This document shows positions 49,204-57,963 of a DNA stretch of 64,000 nucleotides, piece by piece. Source of the stretch: UBA4427 sp045106235 (GTDB lineage Bacteria; Myxococcota_A; UBA9160; UBA4427); contig JBGCEJ010000011.1 in NCBI GenBank assembly GCA_045106235.1, positions 1-64,000 on the forward strand, given 5' to 3'. Numbering within the stretch: position 1 is the first letter of the stretch; every line of letters starts with the position of its first letter. Both the position numbers and the translations under genes were made by a program. The notes below the pieces were generated by a model. That model ran no database searches. It had not been told where the DNA came from and saw only the letters and a program-made list of their open reading frames with translations.

Positions 49204-51267
49204 ATGTCAAACGAAGCATTTGCGGGCATCCCCGCGCCCTTGGTCAAGGCCCTCGAAGGCCGTGGCTTTACTGAACTCACCGCGGTCCAGCGCGCCGTCG
49301 TCGATGCCGACGCGGAAGGTCGCGATCTGCGGATCTCCTCTCAAACCGGTTCGGGCAAGACCGTCGCCTTTGGTCTCGCGCTCGCTGCGAAATTTCTGCG
49401 CGAGAGCGAAGCCGCCGCAGAGCAGGGCCTTGATGCTGCTCCGGCCGCGAAGGGGCGTGCAAAGGGCGCGCCGCCGAGTGGTCCCGCCGGTTGGGCGAAG
49501 CCTGCGCCGGCGACCCGGGGTGGAAAGCGCGTGTTGCCGACGGCGCTCGTGATCGTGCCGACCCGCGAACTGGCGATGCAGGTTCGTGAGGAACTCGCTT
49601 GGCTCTACGCGCATTTGCGCGGCTTCTCCGTCGCGGTTGTGACGGGCGGAACTTCGATTCCCCTCGAACGCCGTTCGCTGGCCGCCGGCCCGAACTTGGT
49701 TGTCGGGACCCCCGGCCGCTTGCTCGACCATATGCGCAGCGGCGCTTTGTCCTGCCACGAAATCGAACATGTGATTCTCGACGAAGCGGACCAGATGCTG
49801 GATATGGGTTTCCGCGAAGAGCTTGAAGGCATCCTCGACCAGCTCCCGAAGGATCGCTCGAGCCATCTTGTCTCGGCGACGTTCCAGAAGAACGTGCAGG
49901 CCCTTGCCAATCGCTACCAGCGAAACGCGCTGACCCTTGAAGGCACGAAGCTCGGCGTCGCGAACGCGGATATCCAGCACATCGCCTATTCGATTCGGCG
50001 CCACGAAACCTATCCGGCGCTCGTGAATGTCCTGCTCCTTGCTGGGGATTCGCGCTGTCTTCTCTTTGTGAATCGGCGCGTGGATGCGACGGATCTCGCC
50101 GAGAAACTTTCGCGAGACGGCTTCGGTGCAGCGCCCTTCAGCGGCGAACTGCCCCAGGCCCAGCGCACGCGCACCCTGAACGCGTTCCGAAACGGCACGC
50201 TCCCGATTCTGGTTTCGACGGATGTCGCGGCACGCGGGATCGATGTGCCGGATATCTCGACCGTGATCCACGTGGATCCGCCGCGCAATCCCGATTCGTA
50301 TGTGCATCGAAGTGGCCGAACGGGTCGCGCCGGTAATTCCGGGCGAAGCATCTTGATGGTGGTCGGCCCGGAGACGCGCCGCGTGACGCGCATGCTGCAG
50401 AGCGCGCGGATCGAAGTCTCGTTCCAGCCCGTCCCTCAGCCGGAAAAGGTGCAGAAAGCGCTGCTCAAGCAGGCGCGTCGCATGATGCATGAGCGCCTTG
50501 CCGAAGATCAGCCGACCGAGACGCAGATGATGTATGCGAAGCAGCTTCTCGAAGAGCGCGATCCGGTTGCGATTGTGGCGACGCTGCTCGAGATGGCGAA
50601 GCCGAAGCCGCCCTGTGAGCCGAAGGCCGTCGAGGGACTTGATCCCTTCGCGGATAATCGTCCGGGGCGACGCGGTGGCCGAGATGCGAGGGATTCACGC
50701 GGTCCGGCGGGACGCCGGGATGAGCGCCCGCAGCGCGGCGGTCGACCGGGAGCGCGCGGCGACAGCGGCCCGCCGACTTCGTTCACGCCCTTCACGGTGA
50801 GCTGGGGGCAGCAGACCGGCGCGACGACGGGGCGACTCCTTTCGCATATCTGCCGCCGAGGTGGCGTCGAGAGTCATCAGGTCGGTGCGATCAAGATCAA
50901 CTCGAAATCTTCGACCGTCGATATCGCGACGGATATCGCGGATAACTTCGCTTCGCGCGCTAAGACGCCGGATAAGCGCGAGCCGGGAATCACGATCCGT
51001 CGCGCGACGGGGAAGGTCACGGCCGGTCCTCGCGGCGGCGATCAGGGCGCCCCGCGAAAGGGTGGCTATTCAAAGCCTCACCAGGCCGGTCACCAGGGCG
51101 GCTACCAAGGTGGACAGGGTGGCGGCGGCAAAGGCGCAGGACGGGGTCCGGGCGGTCCCGGTGGTCGACCCGGAGCGAACGGCGGCTCGCCGCCGAGCGG
51201 ACCCGCGCGGGATAACCGCCGAGGCAAGCCCTCCGGGCGCCCGCCGCATCGCCGCGCTTCTCGCTAA
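49204..51267 (+). CDS. DEAD-box RNA helicase with DbpA-type C-terminal domain
   Basis: 687 residues. Helicase motifs: Walker A QTGSGKT at about 47-53, PTRELAMQ, GTPGRLLDH, DEAD at about 193-196, SATF, and HRSGRTGRAG. A Gly/Ala-rich insertion lies between motifs I and Ia (residues ~80-105). The C-terminal part has an RGG/Arg-rich tail, then a DbpA/CsdA RNA-binding domain (GATTGRLLSHICRRGGVESHQVGAIKINS), and a final Gly/Arg/Gln-rich low-complexity tail. It probably acts in ribosome assembly or mRNA decay at low temperature. A long leader precedes it. Confidence 0.94.
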   Translation: MSNEAFAGIPAPLVKALEGRGFTELTAVQRAVVDADAEGRDLRISSQTGSGKTVAFGLALAAKFLRESEAAAEQGLDAAPAAKGRAKGAPPSGPAGWAKPAPATRGGKRVLPTALVIVPTRELAMQVREELAWLYAHLRGFSVAVVTGGTSIPLERRSLAAGPNLVVGTPGRLLDHMRSGALSCHEIEHVILDEADQMLDMGFREELEGILDQLPKDRSSHLVSATFQKNVQALANRYQRNALTLEGTKLGVANADIQHIAYSIRRHETYPALVNVLLLAGDSRCLLFVNRRVDATDLAEKLSRDGFGAAPFSGELPQAQRTRTLNAFRNGTLPILVSTDVAARGIDVPDISTVIHVDPPRNPDSYVHRSGRTGRAGNSGRSILMVVGPETRRVTRMLQSARIEVSFQPVPQPEKVQKALLKQARRMMHERLAEDQPTETQMMYAKQLLEERDPVAIVATLLEMAKPKPPCEPKAVEGLDPFADNRPGRRGGRDARDSRGPAGRRDERPQRGGRPGARGDSGPPTSFTPFTVSWGQQTGATTGRLLSHICRRGGVESHQVGAIKINSKSSTVDIATDIADNFASRAKTPDKREPGITIRRATGKVTAGPRGGDQGAPRKGGYSKPHQAGHQGGYQGGQGGGGKGAGRGPGGPGGRPGANGGSPPSGPARDNRRGKPSGRPPHRRASR

Positions 51268-51459
51268 ACGGCATCCAGGCGAATTCCCGTTGCGCGAGCT
51301 CCTCTACGAAGGGGCTCGCGACGGGATTCCTTTCTCACTAGGCTTTCAGGTCTCTGCGGATGGCGCTGCGATCGCGTCACTTGCGGAGAGGCGCCTGCAC
51401 GACGCATGCGCTGTCGAATCGTGACCCGCGGAAGCGAGCCAATAGAGGGAGACGCGAAG

Positions 51460-52047
51460 ATGTCTGATGCAGGAAAGCCCACTCTGACCAAAGAAGGTAT
51501 GGGCATCGTTTCTGGACTTCCCCTCGAAATCGCGGATGAGAGTCCCGGGGCTCTGCGCGACGCCGTCCAGATGCTGCTCGATATCGAAGCGATTCGTCGC
51601 GTGAAGCACGCGTATTTCCGCTGCATCGATACGGGGAACTTCGAAGAACTCGAAGGCTATTTCCATCCCGACGTGAAGGTCCATTTCATCGGCGGAACCT
51701 ATGAATGGAAGCTCGAAGGGCGCGACGAATATGTCGCGTCGATCAAGCAGTCCTTTCACACCCGTTCAGTCGGCCATCACAACGGACATCATCCCGAGAT
51801 CGAAATTCTGAGCCCCACGAAGGCGACGGGGGTTTGGTATCTCGCCGACAATATGTGGATCATGAACGGCAAGAATTTCACGACCGGGACGGCGATCTAC
51901 TGGGATACCTATCTCAAGGTCGACGGGCAGTGGATGATCGCGGACTCCAAATACGAGCGGATCTACGAGATCAACCAGCGCACGGACCCCGATCCGAAAT
52001 TCGACTACCACTATCTCGGCAAGTACGGCGCGAAGCTCCACGAATAA
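51460..52047 (+). CDS. SnoaL-like (NTF2-fold) protein
   Basis: 195 residues from ATG 51460 with GAGGGAG upstream. The N-terminus of 45 residues is an extension; the fold begins LLDIEAIRRVKHAYFRCIDTGNFEELEGYFHPDVKVHFIGGTYEWKLEGRDEYV, and continues VGHHNGHHPEIEILSPTKATGVWYLADNMWIMNGK. His pairs (HHNGHHPEI) are similar to those of the SnoaL gene at 38167, so a related activity is possible. It lies between the helicase and a convergent deazaflavin-type reductase. Confidence 0.83.
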   Translation: MSDAGKPTLTKEGMGIVSGLPLEIADESPGALRDAVQMLLDIEAIRRVKHAYFRCIDTGNFEELEGYFHPDVKVHFIGGTYEWKLEGRDEYVASIKQSFHTRSVGHHNGHHPEIEILSPTKATGVWYLADNMWIMNGKNFTTGTAIYWDTYLKVDGQWMIADSKYERIYEINQRTDPDPKFDYHYLGKYGAKLHE

Positions 52048-52067
52048 CGACGCGGAGTGGAGGCCGC

Positions 52068-52523
52068 CTAACGCGGCTCGCAGATGAAGACCGGAATGTT
52101 TCGATCCGTGCGCGCGCGGTAGTCCGCGAATTCGGCGTAGTGCTCGACGCAGGTCGGCCAGACTTCTTCTTTTTCAGCATCGTCCGCGAGCCGAGCGCGC
52201 AGGTTCATGCGCTTGCCCTTGTACTGCGCGACGATGTCGGGATTCGCGAAGAGGTTCTTCACCCAAACGGGCGACTTAGGCGCGCCGCCCTGAGAGCCGA
52301 CGATGATCACGCCTTCCTTGTACGGGACGTACATGAGCGGAATCGTTTTTTTCTTCCCGCTCTTTGCGCCGATCATTTCGATGAGCACGACCGGGCGACC
52401 CTGGAATGTGTTCATCAGGCGCCCACCTGAGAGCTTGTAGACGAAGGCGTTCAGGCCGGAGAAGGGCTTGATGAATTTCCGAAGGTTCTGAAATTCTTTG
52501 TCGGTCATCGGATTTTCGGCCAT
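52068..52523 (-). CDS. Deazaflavin (F420)-dependent nitroreductase-family protein (Ddn-like)
   Basis: 151 residues from ATG 52523, which has AAGGAG 8 bp upstream. The split-beta-barrel fold of Ddn is indicated by GRPVVLIEMIGAKSGKKKTIPLMYVPYKEGVIIVGSQGGAPKSPVWVKNLFANPDIVAQ. The family uses reduced F420 or related deazaflavin to reduce enones, quinones or nitroaromatics. It supports the idea that this organism uses F420, together with the LLM genes. The stop lies 20 bp from the convergent SnoaL gene. Confidence 0.9.
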   Translation of the reverse strand: MAENPMTDKEFQNLRKFIKPFSGLNAFVYKLSGGRLMNTFQGRPVVLIEMIGAKSGKKKTIPLMYVPYKEGVIIVGSQGGAPKSPVWVKNLFANPDIVAQYKGKRMNLRARLADDAEKEEVWPTCVEHYAEFADYRARTDRNIPVFICEPR

Positions 52524-52621
52524 GGGGCGGGCTCCTTCGTGGGCGGTCTTGGCTCGACCGAGTTGGGTCGGGTCGTGGATTGCAAAGCCTAGCCCGGTCG
52601 CTGTCCATTTTGGGGGTCGTG

Positions 52622-53824
52622 CTAGAGACTTTTGAAGAACGCTTTGAGGACCGCGAAGCCTGTCGCGCCGCCGACGAGGCCCACGCCCATTTTGTTCATG
52701 GTGAAGCCAAAGCCCACTCCCGCATCCGGATCGGCCATGCCGATCGAGCCGCCGGCCCCCGGATGGCCGAAGGCATTCTTGCTCGGAGACAGGGGCATGA
52801 AGGGCGACTGGAGCATGAAGCCCAGGCCATAACGCATGGGCATTCCCGCAAGGGTGGCATCGGCGCCGGAGCATTGTTCTTCCCGCGCCCGCTCGATGGA
52901 ATCGGGCTTTAGGAGGCGGACGCCGTCGACTTCACCGCCGATTGAGAGTGCCCCGTAGATCCGAGCGAGGGCGCGTGCGGTCCCGTGGCCATTGGCCGCA
53001 GGAATCTCGGCGGCGCGCCATGCTCGAGAGTTGACGGCACCGCTTCGGATCGGGGGATTGTTAAATGCGGCGCCGACCATGGTCGTGGGATCGGACATGT
53101 CCCGCATGAAATCGGCCATAGGACCCTTTGGCGGCGGGCCGGCGGGCTTGCCTCCGCCTGCATTCTTTTCGGGGACGAGTCCGCCGATCATGTCCGCGAC
53201 CCGGGCGTCGTGTTCTGCGCCGAGGCCGATATGGAAATCAGCGTCCAAAGGCTCAGCGACCTCCTCACGAAATATTCGGCCGACGCTTCGGCCGTCGATG
53301 CGGCGAATGACCTCGCCGACGAGATGTCCGAAGGTGACGGGGTGGTAGCCATGCTTTGTGCCGGGGGTCCACCAGGGCTCGGTTTTCGCCAGGCTTTGGC
53401 ACATCGCATCCCAGTCATAGAGGCTGTCTTCGGGCATCTTTTCGCGGATGGCCGGTAGGCCGCCTTGGTGGCTCAGCAGAAAACGGACGGGAATTTCTTC
53501 CTTGCCGGCTTGAGCGAATTCGGGCCAGTACTGGGCGACCGGAGCGTCGAGGTCGAGGCGCCCCTGCTCGACGAGGCGATGGGCGCAGAGGGCCGTCATA
53601 CCTTTCGTCGTGGAGTAGGTGTTCACAAGGGTGTCGCGCTGCCAGGGCTGCGTGCGTTCCTCGTCTGCGTATCCACCCCAGAGGTCGACGACGGGTTCCC
53701 CGTTCAAGGTGAAAGCGATCGCTGCGCCGACTTCATGGCCGGCTTCGATGCGCTCACGAAAGGCGTCTCGGACGTTTTCGAAACGGGGATCACAGGTTCC
53801 GTCGAGGGGGGCCTCGTTAGGCAA
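52622..53824 (-). CDS. Serine hydrolase, beta-lactamase/esterase (class C) family
   Basis: 400 residues of the penicillin-binding-type serine hydrolase fold. The catalytic STTK (SxxK) is in NTYSTTKGMTALCAHRLVEQG. LLSHQGGLPAI, PGTKHGYHPVTFGHLVGEVIRRIDG (the Tyr-based motif with YHP in place of YxN) and HPGAGGSIGMADPDAG near the C-terminus follow. Similar proteins are annotated as esterases, for example EstB-like; a lactamase role is unlikely. The start looks like TTG with AAAGGAA upstream. It is downstream of the amidohydrolase by 39 bp, probably in one operon. Confidence 0.9.
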   Translation of the reverse strand: MPNEAPLDGTCDPRFENVRDAFRERIEAGHEVGAAIAFTLNGEPVVDLWGGYADEERTQPWQRDTLVNTYSTTKGMTALCAHRLVEQGRLDLDAPVAQYWPEFAQAGKEEIPVRFLLSHQGGLPAIREKMPEDSLYDWDAMCQSLAKTEPWWTPGTKHGYHPVTFGHLVGEVIRRIDGRSVGRIFREEVAEPLDADFHIGLGAEHDARVADMIGGLVPEKNAGGGKPAGPPPKGPMADFMRDMSDPTTMVGAAFNNPPIRSGAVNSRAWRAAEIPAANGHGTARALARIYGALSIGGEVDGVRLLKPDSIERAREEQCSGADATLAGMPMRYGLGFMLQSPFMPLSPSKNAFGHPGAGGSIGMADPDAGVGFGFTMNKMGVGLVGGATGFAVLKAFFKSL

Positions 53825-53863
53825 GGGCAGTTCCTTTGGTTGAGTGAGATTCGGTGAAAGATG

Positions 53864-55108
53864 TTATGCGAGAAGGCGTTCGGCGTTGCCGCGCAGGATC
53901 GCGTGGCGAATATCGGTGCGATCCGGCGTGTCGGTCACGATCAGTACCTTGGCGAGAGTCGCGGCCAGGTGGTAGAAGGGCCAATCTGTGCCGAAGAGCA
54001 AGCGCTCTCCTCCTGTGCGTTTGATCAGCCTGTCGAGATGGGTGATGCCCTGGCCGTGGAGGCCAAACCAAGCATTTTCGTAGCGCAGTCCGAGTTCCAA
54101 CATTTCTTCGCCGTCGCGCGCCCCCGCATGCCCCAGCACGAAGGGGAGGTTCGGGAAATTCGAAAGCGCGCCCTCGTAGTGTCGGGGCAGGGCGTAAGGC
54201 TGACGCGAGCCGGGCTCGATCCCCGCTCGGCCGCCATGAAAGAAGATCACCATGCCGAGTCGCTCCGCGGCTTCGTAGATCTCCATGGCATCGTCTTCGT
54301 CGGGGTAGAAGCCCTGGACCGTGGGATGCATTTTGAGCACTCGGGCGCCCGCGGCGGCGAAGGCCTCGAGTCGCTCGATTTTTCGGACGTCACGCGGATG
54401 CACTGAGGCGCCGGCAAGCAGCCGGTCGCTGGTATCGGAAACGGTGATTGCTTCGCGCCAGCGTTCCGCGAGGTCATCGCCGAAGGGAAGGTTGAAAGCG
54501 ATGGGGAGGATCATCGCTTTTTCGACCCGGGTGGCATCCATCTCGGCGAGGAGATTCGGCAGGGTTTGCGTACGCGCGAATTCGCTGCCGAAGGTGGCCT
54601 GGCCCACCGTCTGACATTGCAGCCGCGAGAGCGCGGGATCATCGAAATTCGCGTTGATGTAGACGTCGAGATCGAGGTCGCATCCGGGGTCGGTCTCGTC
54701 GCAGTCGAGCAGGTGCCGCACGCGCTGGGTGCGCTTTTGGAGGTCGAGCTCGGGCTTGAAGAGGAGTGACATGCCAAAATGGCAGTGCATGTCGATGGCT
54801 TCCGGGACGCTGTCGTCGACCATGCGCAGGACGCCGAAGGAATCAATTTCGAACCAAGGGAGTTCCGCCAGTCCGCGGTAGCCCTTGTAGCGATGAACGC
54901 CGAAGGGGCCCTTGCCCGATTCCGCGCGCTCTCGAATCTGCTGAGCGGCGAGGGCCTTTTCGTCGGCTTCGGTATACCGATCGGGACCGTGTCCAGCGCA
55001 GCCCGTCAGTCCGAGTCCGGTCGTGCCCGCGACGAGGCTGCCTGCAAGTACGCTGAGGGCCCTGCCCGAGGTGGAGAGGAATTCGCGGCGGTCGATGGGA
55101 TTCGTCAT
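53864..55108 (-). CDS. Exported amidohydrolase-family (TIM-barrel metal) hydrolase
   Basis: 414 residues. The N-terminus has a Tat motif (DRREFLSTSGRAL) followed by a hydrophobic stretch and a lipobox-like LTGC (about residue 36), so it is probably a Tat-exported lipoprotein. The amidohydrolase-2 fold shows DMHCHFGM (metal site), ASVHPRDV, VIFFHGGRAG and LFGTDWPFYH. The family decarboxylates or hydrolyses ring or carboxylic compounds. It is likely the first gene of an operon with the serine hydrolase. Confidence 0.87.
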   Translation of the reverse strand: MTNPIDRREFLSTSGRALSVLAGSLVAGTTGLGLTGCAGHGPDRYTEADEKALAAQQIRERAESGKGPFGVHRYKGYRGLAELPWFEIDSFGVLRMVDDSVPEAIDMHCHFGMSLLFKPELDLQKRTQRVRHLLDCDETDPGCDLDLDVYINANFDDPALSRLQCQTVGQATFGSEFARTQTLPNLLAEMDATRVEKAMILPIAFNLPFGDDLAERWREAITVSDTSDRLLAGASVHPRDVRKIERLEAFAAAGARVLKMHPTVQGFYPDEDDAMEIYEAAERLGMVIFFHGGRAGIEPGSRQPYALPRHYEGALSNFPNLPFVLGHAGARDGEEMLELGLRYENAWFGLHGQGITHLDRLIKRTGGERLLFGTDWPFYHLAATLAKVLIVTDTPDRTDIRHAILRGNAERLLA

Positions 55109-55248
55109 ATCGGAAAGCCTACCGCTAAAAAGGGGGGCTCTGCAGCGCGGGATCGCGACGGCGAGTCGCGAGAAAACTGTCTAGACTCTGCGCGGGCGGC
55201 TTACCTGGCCGCCGAAAACGTCTAAGAGAGCGCAAGAGAGGAAGCCCC

Positions 55249-56106
55249 ATGAGCCCCGTACGAGAAGAAAAGCTGATCCTGTGTAATGCCCCGCTGGTCG
55301 GAGGCGCGATGGATGTCTCTCCGGAGCAGGTCAAGACGATCATCGATGCGACGGCGGACGCGGGTTTTGGCGGTGTCTCGCTTTGGGCCTTCCATCATCA
55401 GGCGGCGCTGGCCGGCGGTGTGAGTGCCGAAGATGTGAAGTCCTGGCATACGGATCGCGGCGTTTCGGTCCCGATGGTCGAATCCTTGATCGGATGGGAA
55501 GGCGGCGACACCGCGACGATCGAAGAGCAATGTGGGGCGACGTTTGAGGTCGCCGAGTTCTACGGCGCAGAAGTGGTCGGCGGCGTCGTGATGGGAACGG
55601 AAATGAACTTTGACGCAGCGGCCGCTGGACTCGCGCATCTCGGAAAGATGGGTGCCGACCGCGGTCTTAAGGTTTGCATCGAATGGCTTCCCTGGACGGC
55701 GCTCCCGGACATCAAGAGCGTCTGGAAGCTGGTCCAAGCTTCCGGCGCGGATAACGTCGGGCTCGTCGTGGATACGTGGCATTGGTTGCGACAGCCGGGT
55801 GGGCCGGATGAAGCCACGCTGCGCTCGATCCCCGGAGACCGGATTCACTGCGTTCAGCTCGACGACACGACGGGCATCGGCCCGGGCTCGGAAGACGGAA
55901 ACGAAGTGATGATGGAATCGATGACGAACCGGCTCTTGCCCGGCGACGGCGAAGTCAATTGGTCCGCTTTTCTGGGCATTCTGGACGAGATCGGTGCGGA
56001 TCCGATTTGGGCGCCGGAAGTGTTCAACCTCGGACTGCTCGAAGAGGGGCCCGTGGAGATGGCGAAGAAGATCAATGCCTCGTCGCGGAAGGTCCTGGGG
56101 CTCTAG
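55249..56106 (+). CDS. Sugar phosphate isomerase/epimerase-like TIM barrel protein
   Basis: 285 residues. Typical segments are ADAGFGGVSLWAFHHQAALAGGVS, VCIEWLPWTALPDIKSVWKLVQASGADNVGLVVDTWHWLRQPG and RIHCVQLDDT. These are the metal-binding positions of xylose-isomerase-like proteins (Glu, Asp, His, then Glu near the end). The real substrate could be an inositol, hydroxypyruvate or other sugar acid. GAGAGGAAG is just before the ATG. It diverges from the amidohydrolase gene. Confidence 0.83.
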   Translation: MSPVREEKLILCNAPLVGGAMDVSPEQVKTIIDATADAGFGGVSLWAFHHQAALAGGVSAEDVKSWHTDRGVSVPMVESLIGWEGGDTATIEEQCGATFEVAEFYGAEVVGGVVMGTEMNFDAAAAGLAHLGKMGADRGLKVCIEWLPWTALPDIKSVWKLVQASGADNVGLVVDTWHWLRQPGGPDEATLRSIPGDRIHCVQLDDTTGIGPGSEDGNEVMMESMTNRLLPGDGEVNWSAFLGILDEIGADPIWAPEVFNLGLLEEGPVEMAKKINASSRKVLGL

Positions 56107-56148
56107 AGCCGGGCAGGGCCTGTCCCGCTCGGGACGGCGGGCCCGACT

Positions 56149-56212
56149 GTACTCCGCGCAGGGTTGATTCACTCCGCTCAGGCCCGATTGTGCTCCGCTC
56201 AGGGCTGCGTGA
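56149..56212. repeat. Three-copy ~21-bp repeat with CTCCGC[GT]CAGG core
   Basis: ACTCCGCGCAGGGTTGATT, ACTCCGCTCAGGCCCGATT and GCTCCGCTCAGGGCTGCGT follow each other at ~21-bp spacing, running over the stop of the minus-strand SDR. The same core, GCTCCGCTCAGGG, recurs at 39201-39213 over the end of another minus-strand gene. Confidence 0.8.
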
Positions 56213-57065
56213 GGCCTTCGATCGGTGTTCCGGGGGGCGTCGGGTTTTCGCCCTTCAGGATATGACCGATTCGCTTTTCCAGCGCGGGGAGCGTTGCCGA
56301 ATGGGTGAGGATATAGAGTTCGTTATTCACGACGGCGTCATGGACTCGGTCCGCCACGCCTTCCGCAGGGATCCCGCTCTCGACGATCTGTTTCATCGCC
56401 GCATGGCCCGCTTCGTACTCCGCGGATTTCTCCGGCCGGGGTGCGTTCTGAAGATGAGCGGGGCGATTCCGCTGAGAGTCCCAAATTTTCGTGTTGACGA
56501 AGGCGGGGCATAACACGGAAACCCCGACTTCGGTTCCTTCGGCGCGAAGGTCTTCGAAGAGCGTCTCGGAGAGTGCGACGACACCGTATTTCGTGACGTT
56601 GTAGGGCGCCATATTGCCCATGGAGACGAGGCCGGCCATAGAGGCGGTGTTGACGAAGTGGCCCTCGCCCTGCTCGATGAGCCGGGGGCCGAATACGCGA
56701 ATGCCGTGGATCACGCCCCAGAGATTCGGGCGCATAGTGAATTCCCAATCTGCGAGGGTGAGCTCCCAGGCTTTCCCCGCGGCGGCGACGCCCGCGTTGT
56801 TGCAGATCACGTGGGCCGTGCCGAAATGGTCGTAGACCGCGTCTCGGAGCGCATCCATGGCCTCGGCATCGGCGACGTCAACGATCCGGGTGAGAACGTC
56901 TGTGCCTTGTGAGCGCAGATCGGCCGCGGTGGCTTCGAGGGCGTCGACTTCGATGTCGACGAGCACGAGTTTCATTTGGGCGCGAGCGAAGCGCTCCGCC
57001 ATGGCTTTGCCGATTCCGCTTGCGGCACCGGTAATGACGGCGACCTTGCCTTCGAGGTTCTTCAT
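56199..57065 (-). CDS. Short-chain dehydrogenase
   Basis: 288 residues: KVAVITGAASGIGKAMAERF, NNAGVAAAGKAWELTLADWEFTMRPNLWGVIHGIRVFGPRLIEQG, then the Ser-Tyr-Lys set NTASMAGLVSMGNMAPYNVTKYG and an extended C-terminus (CPAFVNTKIWDSQRNR). It resembles the SDRs at 25679 and 32043 (same NxxTxIxxSxRNR element). The ATG overlaps the TGA of the upstream TVP38-like gene (ATGA), so translation is coupled. Confidence 0.92.
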   Translation of the reverse strand: MKNLEGKVAVITGAASGIGKAMAERFARAQMKLVLVDIEVDALEATAADLRSQGTDVLTRIVDVADAEAMDALRDAVYDHFGTAHVICNNAGVAAAGKAWELTLADWEFTMRPNLWGVIHGIRVFGPRLIEQGEGHFVNTASMAGLVSMGNMAPYNVTKYGVVALSETLFEDLRAEGTEVGVSVLCPAFVNTKIWDSQRNRPAHLQNAPRPEKSAEYEAGHAAMKQIVESGIPAEGVADRVHDAVVNNELYILTHSATLPALEKRIGHILKGENPTPPGTPIEGLTQP

Positions 57066-57817
57066 GTGATGTGTTGTCCTGTGCTGTCTCTGGGTGTGTT
57101 GTTCCGGCTTGCCTGGGCTCGCTTGTGGACGATTCGAGCGATGGCTGAGATGACGACGAGCAGGGCGATGGCGATGGCCACCATGCCGAGCTCGCCTTCG
57201 AACGCGGACCGGCCGAGGATGACAAATCCCGAGGCGTAGAGCATGTGGATCACGAGTGTGATGCCGAGGAATCGGATGATTTCGACGCCTGCGAGCCCGA
57301 GAAGCCAGTTTTGTAGGAAATACGGGAAGCCGGGCGTGATCCGGACGAGGGTGATGAGCAGGGTTTCGTCGGAGCGGGACTCGAGCTTCGGGATGGTGTG
57401 CCCCCGCTTTTCGATCTGCCGAATCAAAGTGGGGCGGAGGAAGCTGCTGCAGGTCGCGTAGACGATGAGGTTGGCCAGCATGGCGGTCGCTGCGATCCAG
57501 AGAAGCGTTGTCGTGACGCCGTAGAGCGTTCCTGCTGCGGCGTAGAGCACGCTGACCGGAATTGGCAGGAGCGAGGCGATCAGAACGACACTGAAGAAGG
57601 CAATGGGCGGCGCGGCCTGGAGCTGTTCCCAGCCGTGGAGTGCAAGGCGCTGGGCTTCCTCGAGACCGACGAAGGTGTAGAGCAGCCCGCTTATGAGGAT
57701 CGCAACGAGCGCGAGGAGGAGGCCTCCCAGGAGCAGGCCGGATGCGGACCGGGGCTTCTCGCCCGACTTTCCTTCCCGTGTTTCAGCCAAGTCGGGTCGC
57801 CCTCGTGTTGGGCCCAA
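57062..57817 (-). CDS. TVP38/TMEM64 (VTT-domain) membrane protein
   Basis: 251 residues with about five membrane segments. The VTT domain is recognised by SVLYAAAGTLYGVTTTLLWIAATAMLANLIVYATCSSFLRP and LLITLVRITPGFPYFLQNWLLGLAGVEIIRFLGIT. Relatives are DedA/TMEM41-type lipid scramblases or transport proteins. The 5' end is uncertain: the frame starts with TTG and no clear ribosome-binding site, and the first 25 residues are hydrophilic. Coupled to the SDR gene. Confidence 0.85.
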   Translation of the reverse strand: MGPTRGRPDLAETREGKSGEKPRSASGLLLGGLLLALVAILISGLLYTFVGLEEAQRLALHGWEQLQAAPPIAFFSVVLIASLLPIPVSVLYAAAGTLYGVTTTLLWIAATAMLANLIVYATCSSFLRPTLIRQIEKRGHTIPKLESRSDETLLITLVRITPGFPYFLQNWLLGLAGVEIIRFLGITLVIHMLYASGFVILGRSAFEGELGMVAIAIALLVVISAIARIVHKRAQASRNNTPRDSTGQHIT

Positions 57818-57963
57818 AGAGCCGCTCGGAGCATACCCGCTTCCGTGGGGCTTGGGCCTTCCTGGCGTGGGTTGTTACTCCGCGAAAAGCTCAAAAAGGT
57901 TTGCAATTGCAATGGCTTGCGGGATCGACTACCAACGAAGATCCGCACCGAAGAGGTCCCCCA

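Noticed and set aside
49207..50490. 427-codon minus-strand frame opposite the DEAD helicase
   Set aside because: Antisense shadow; helicase motifs are intact on the plus strand.
52622..53824. Beta-lactamase conferring antibiotic resistance
   Set aside because: It has SxxK but the YxN and KTG motifs are altered and it resembles EstB-type esterases; resistance is not supported.
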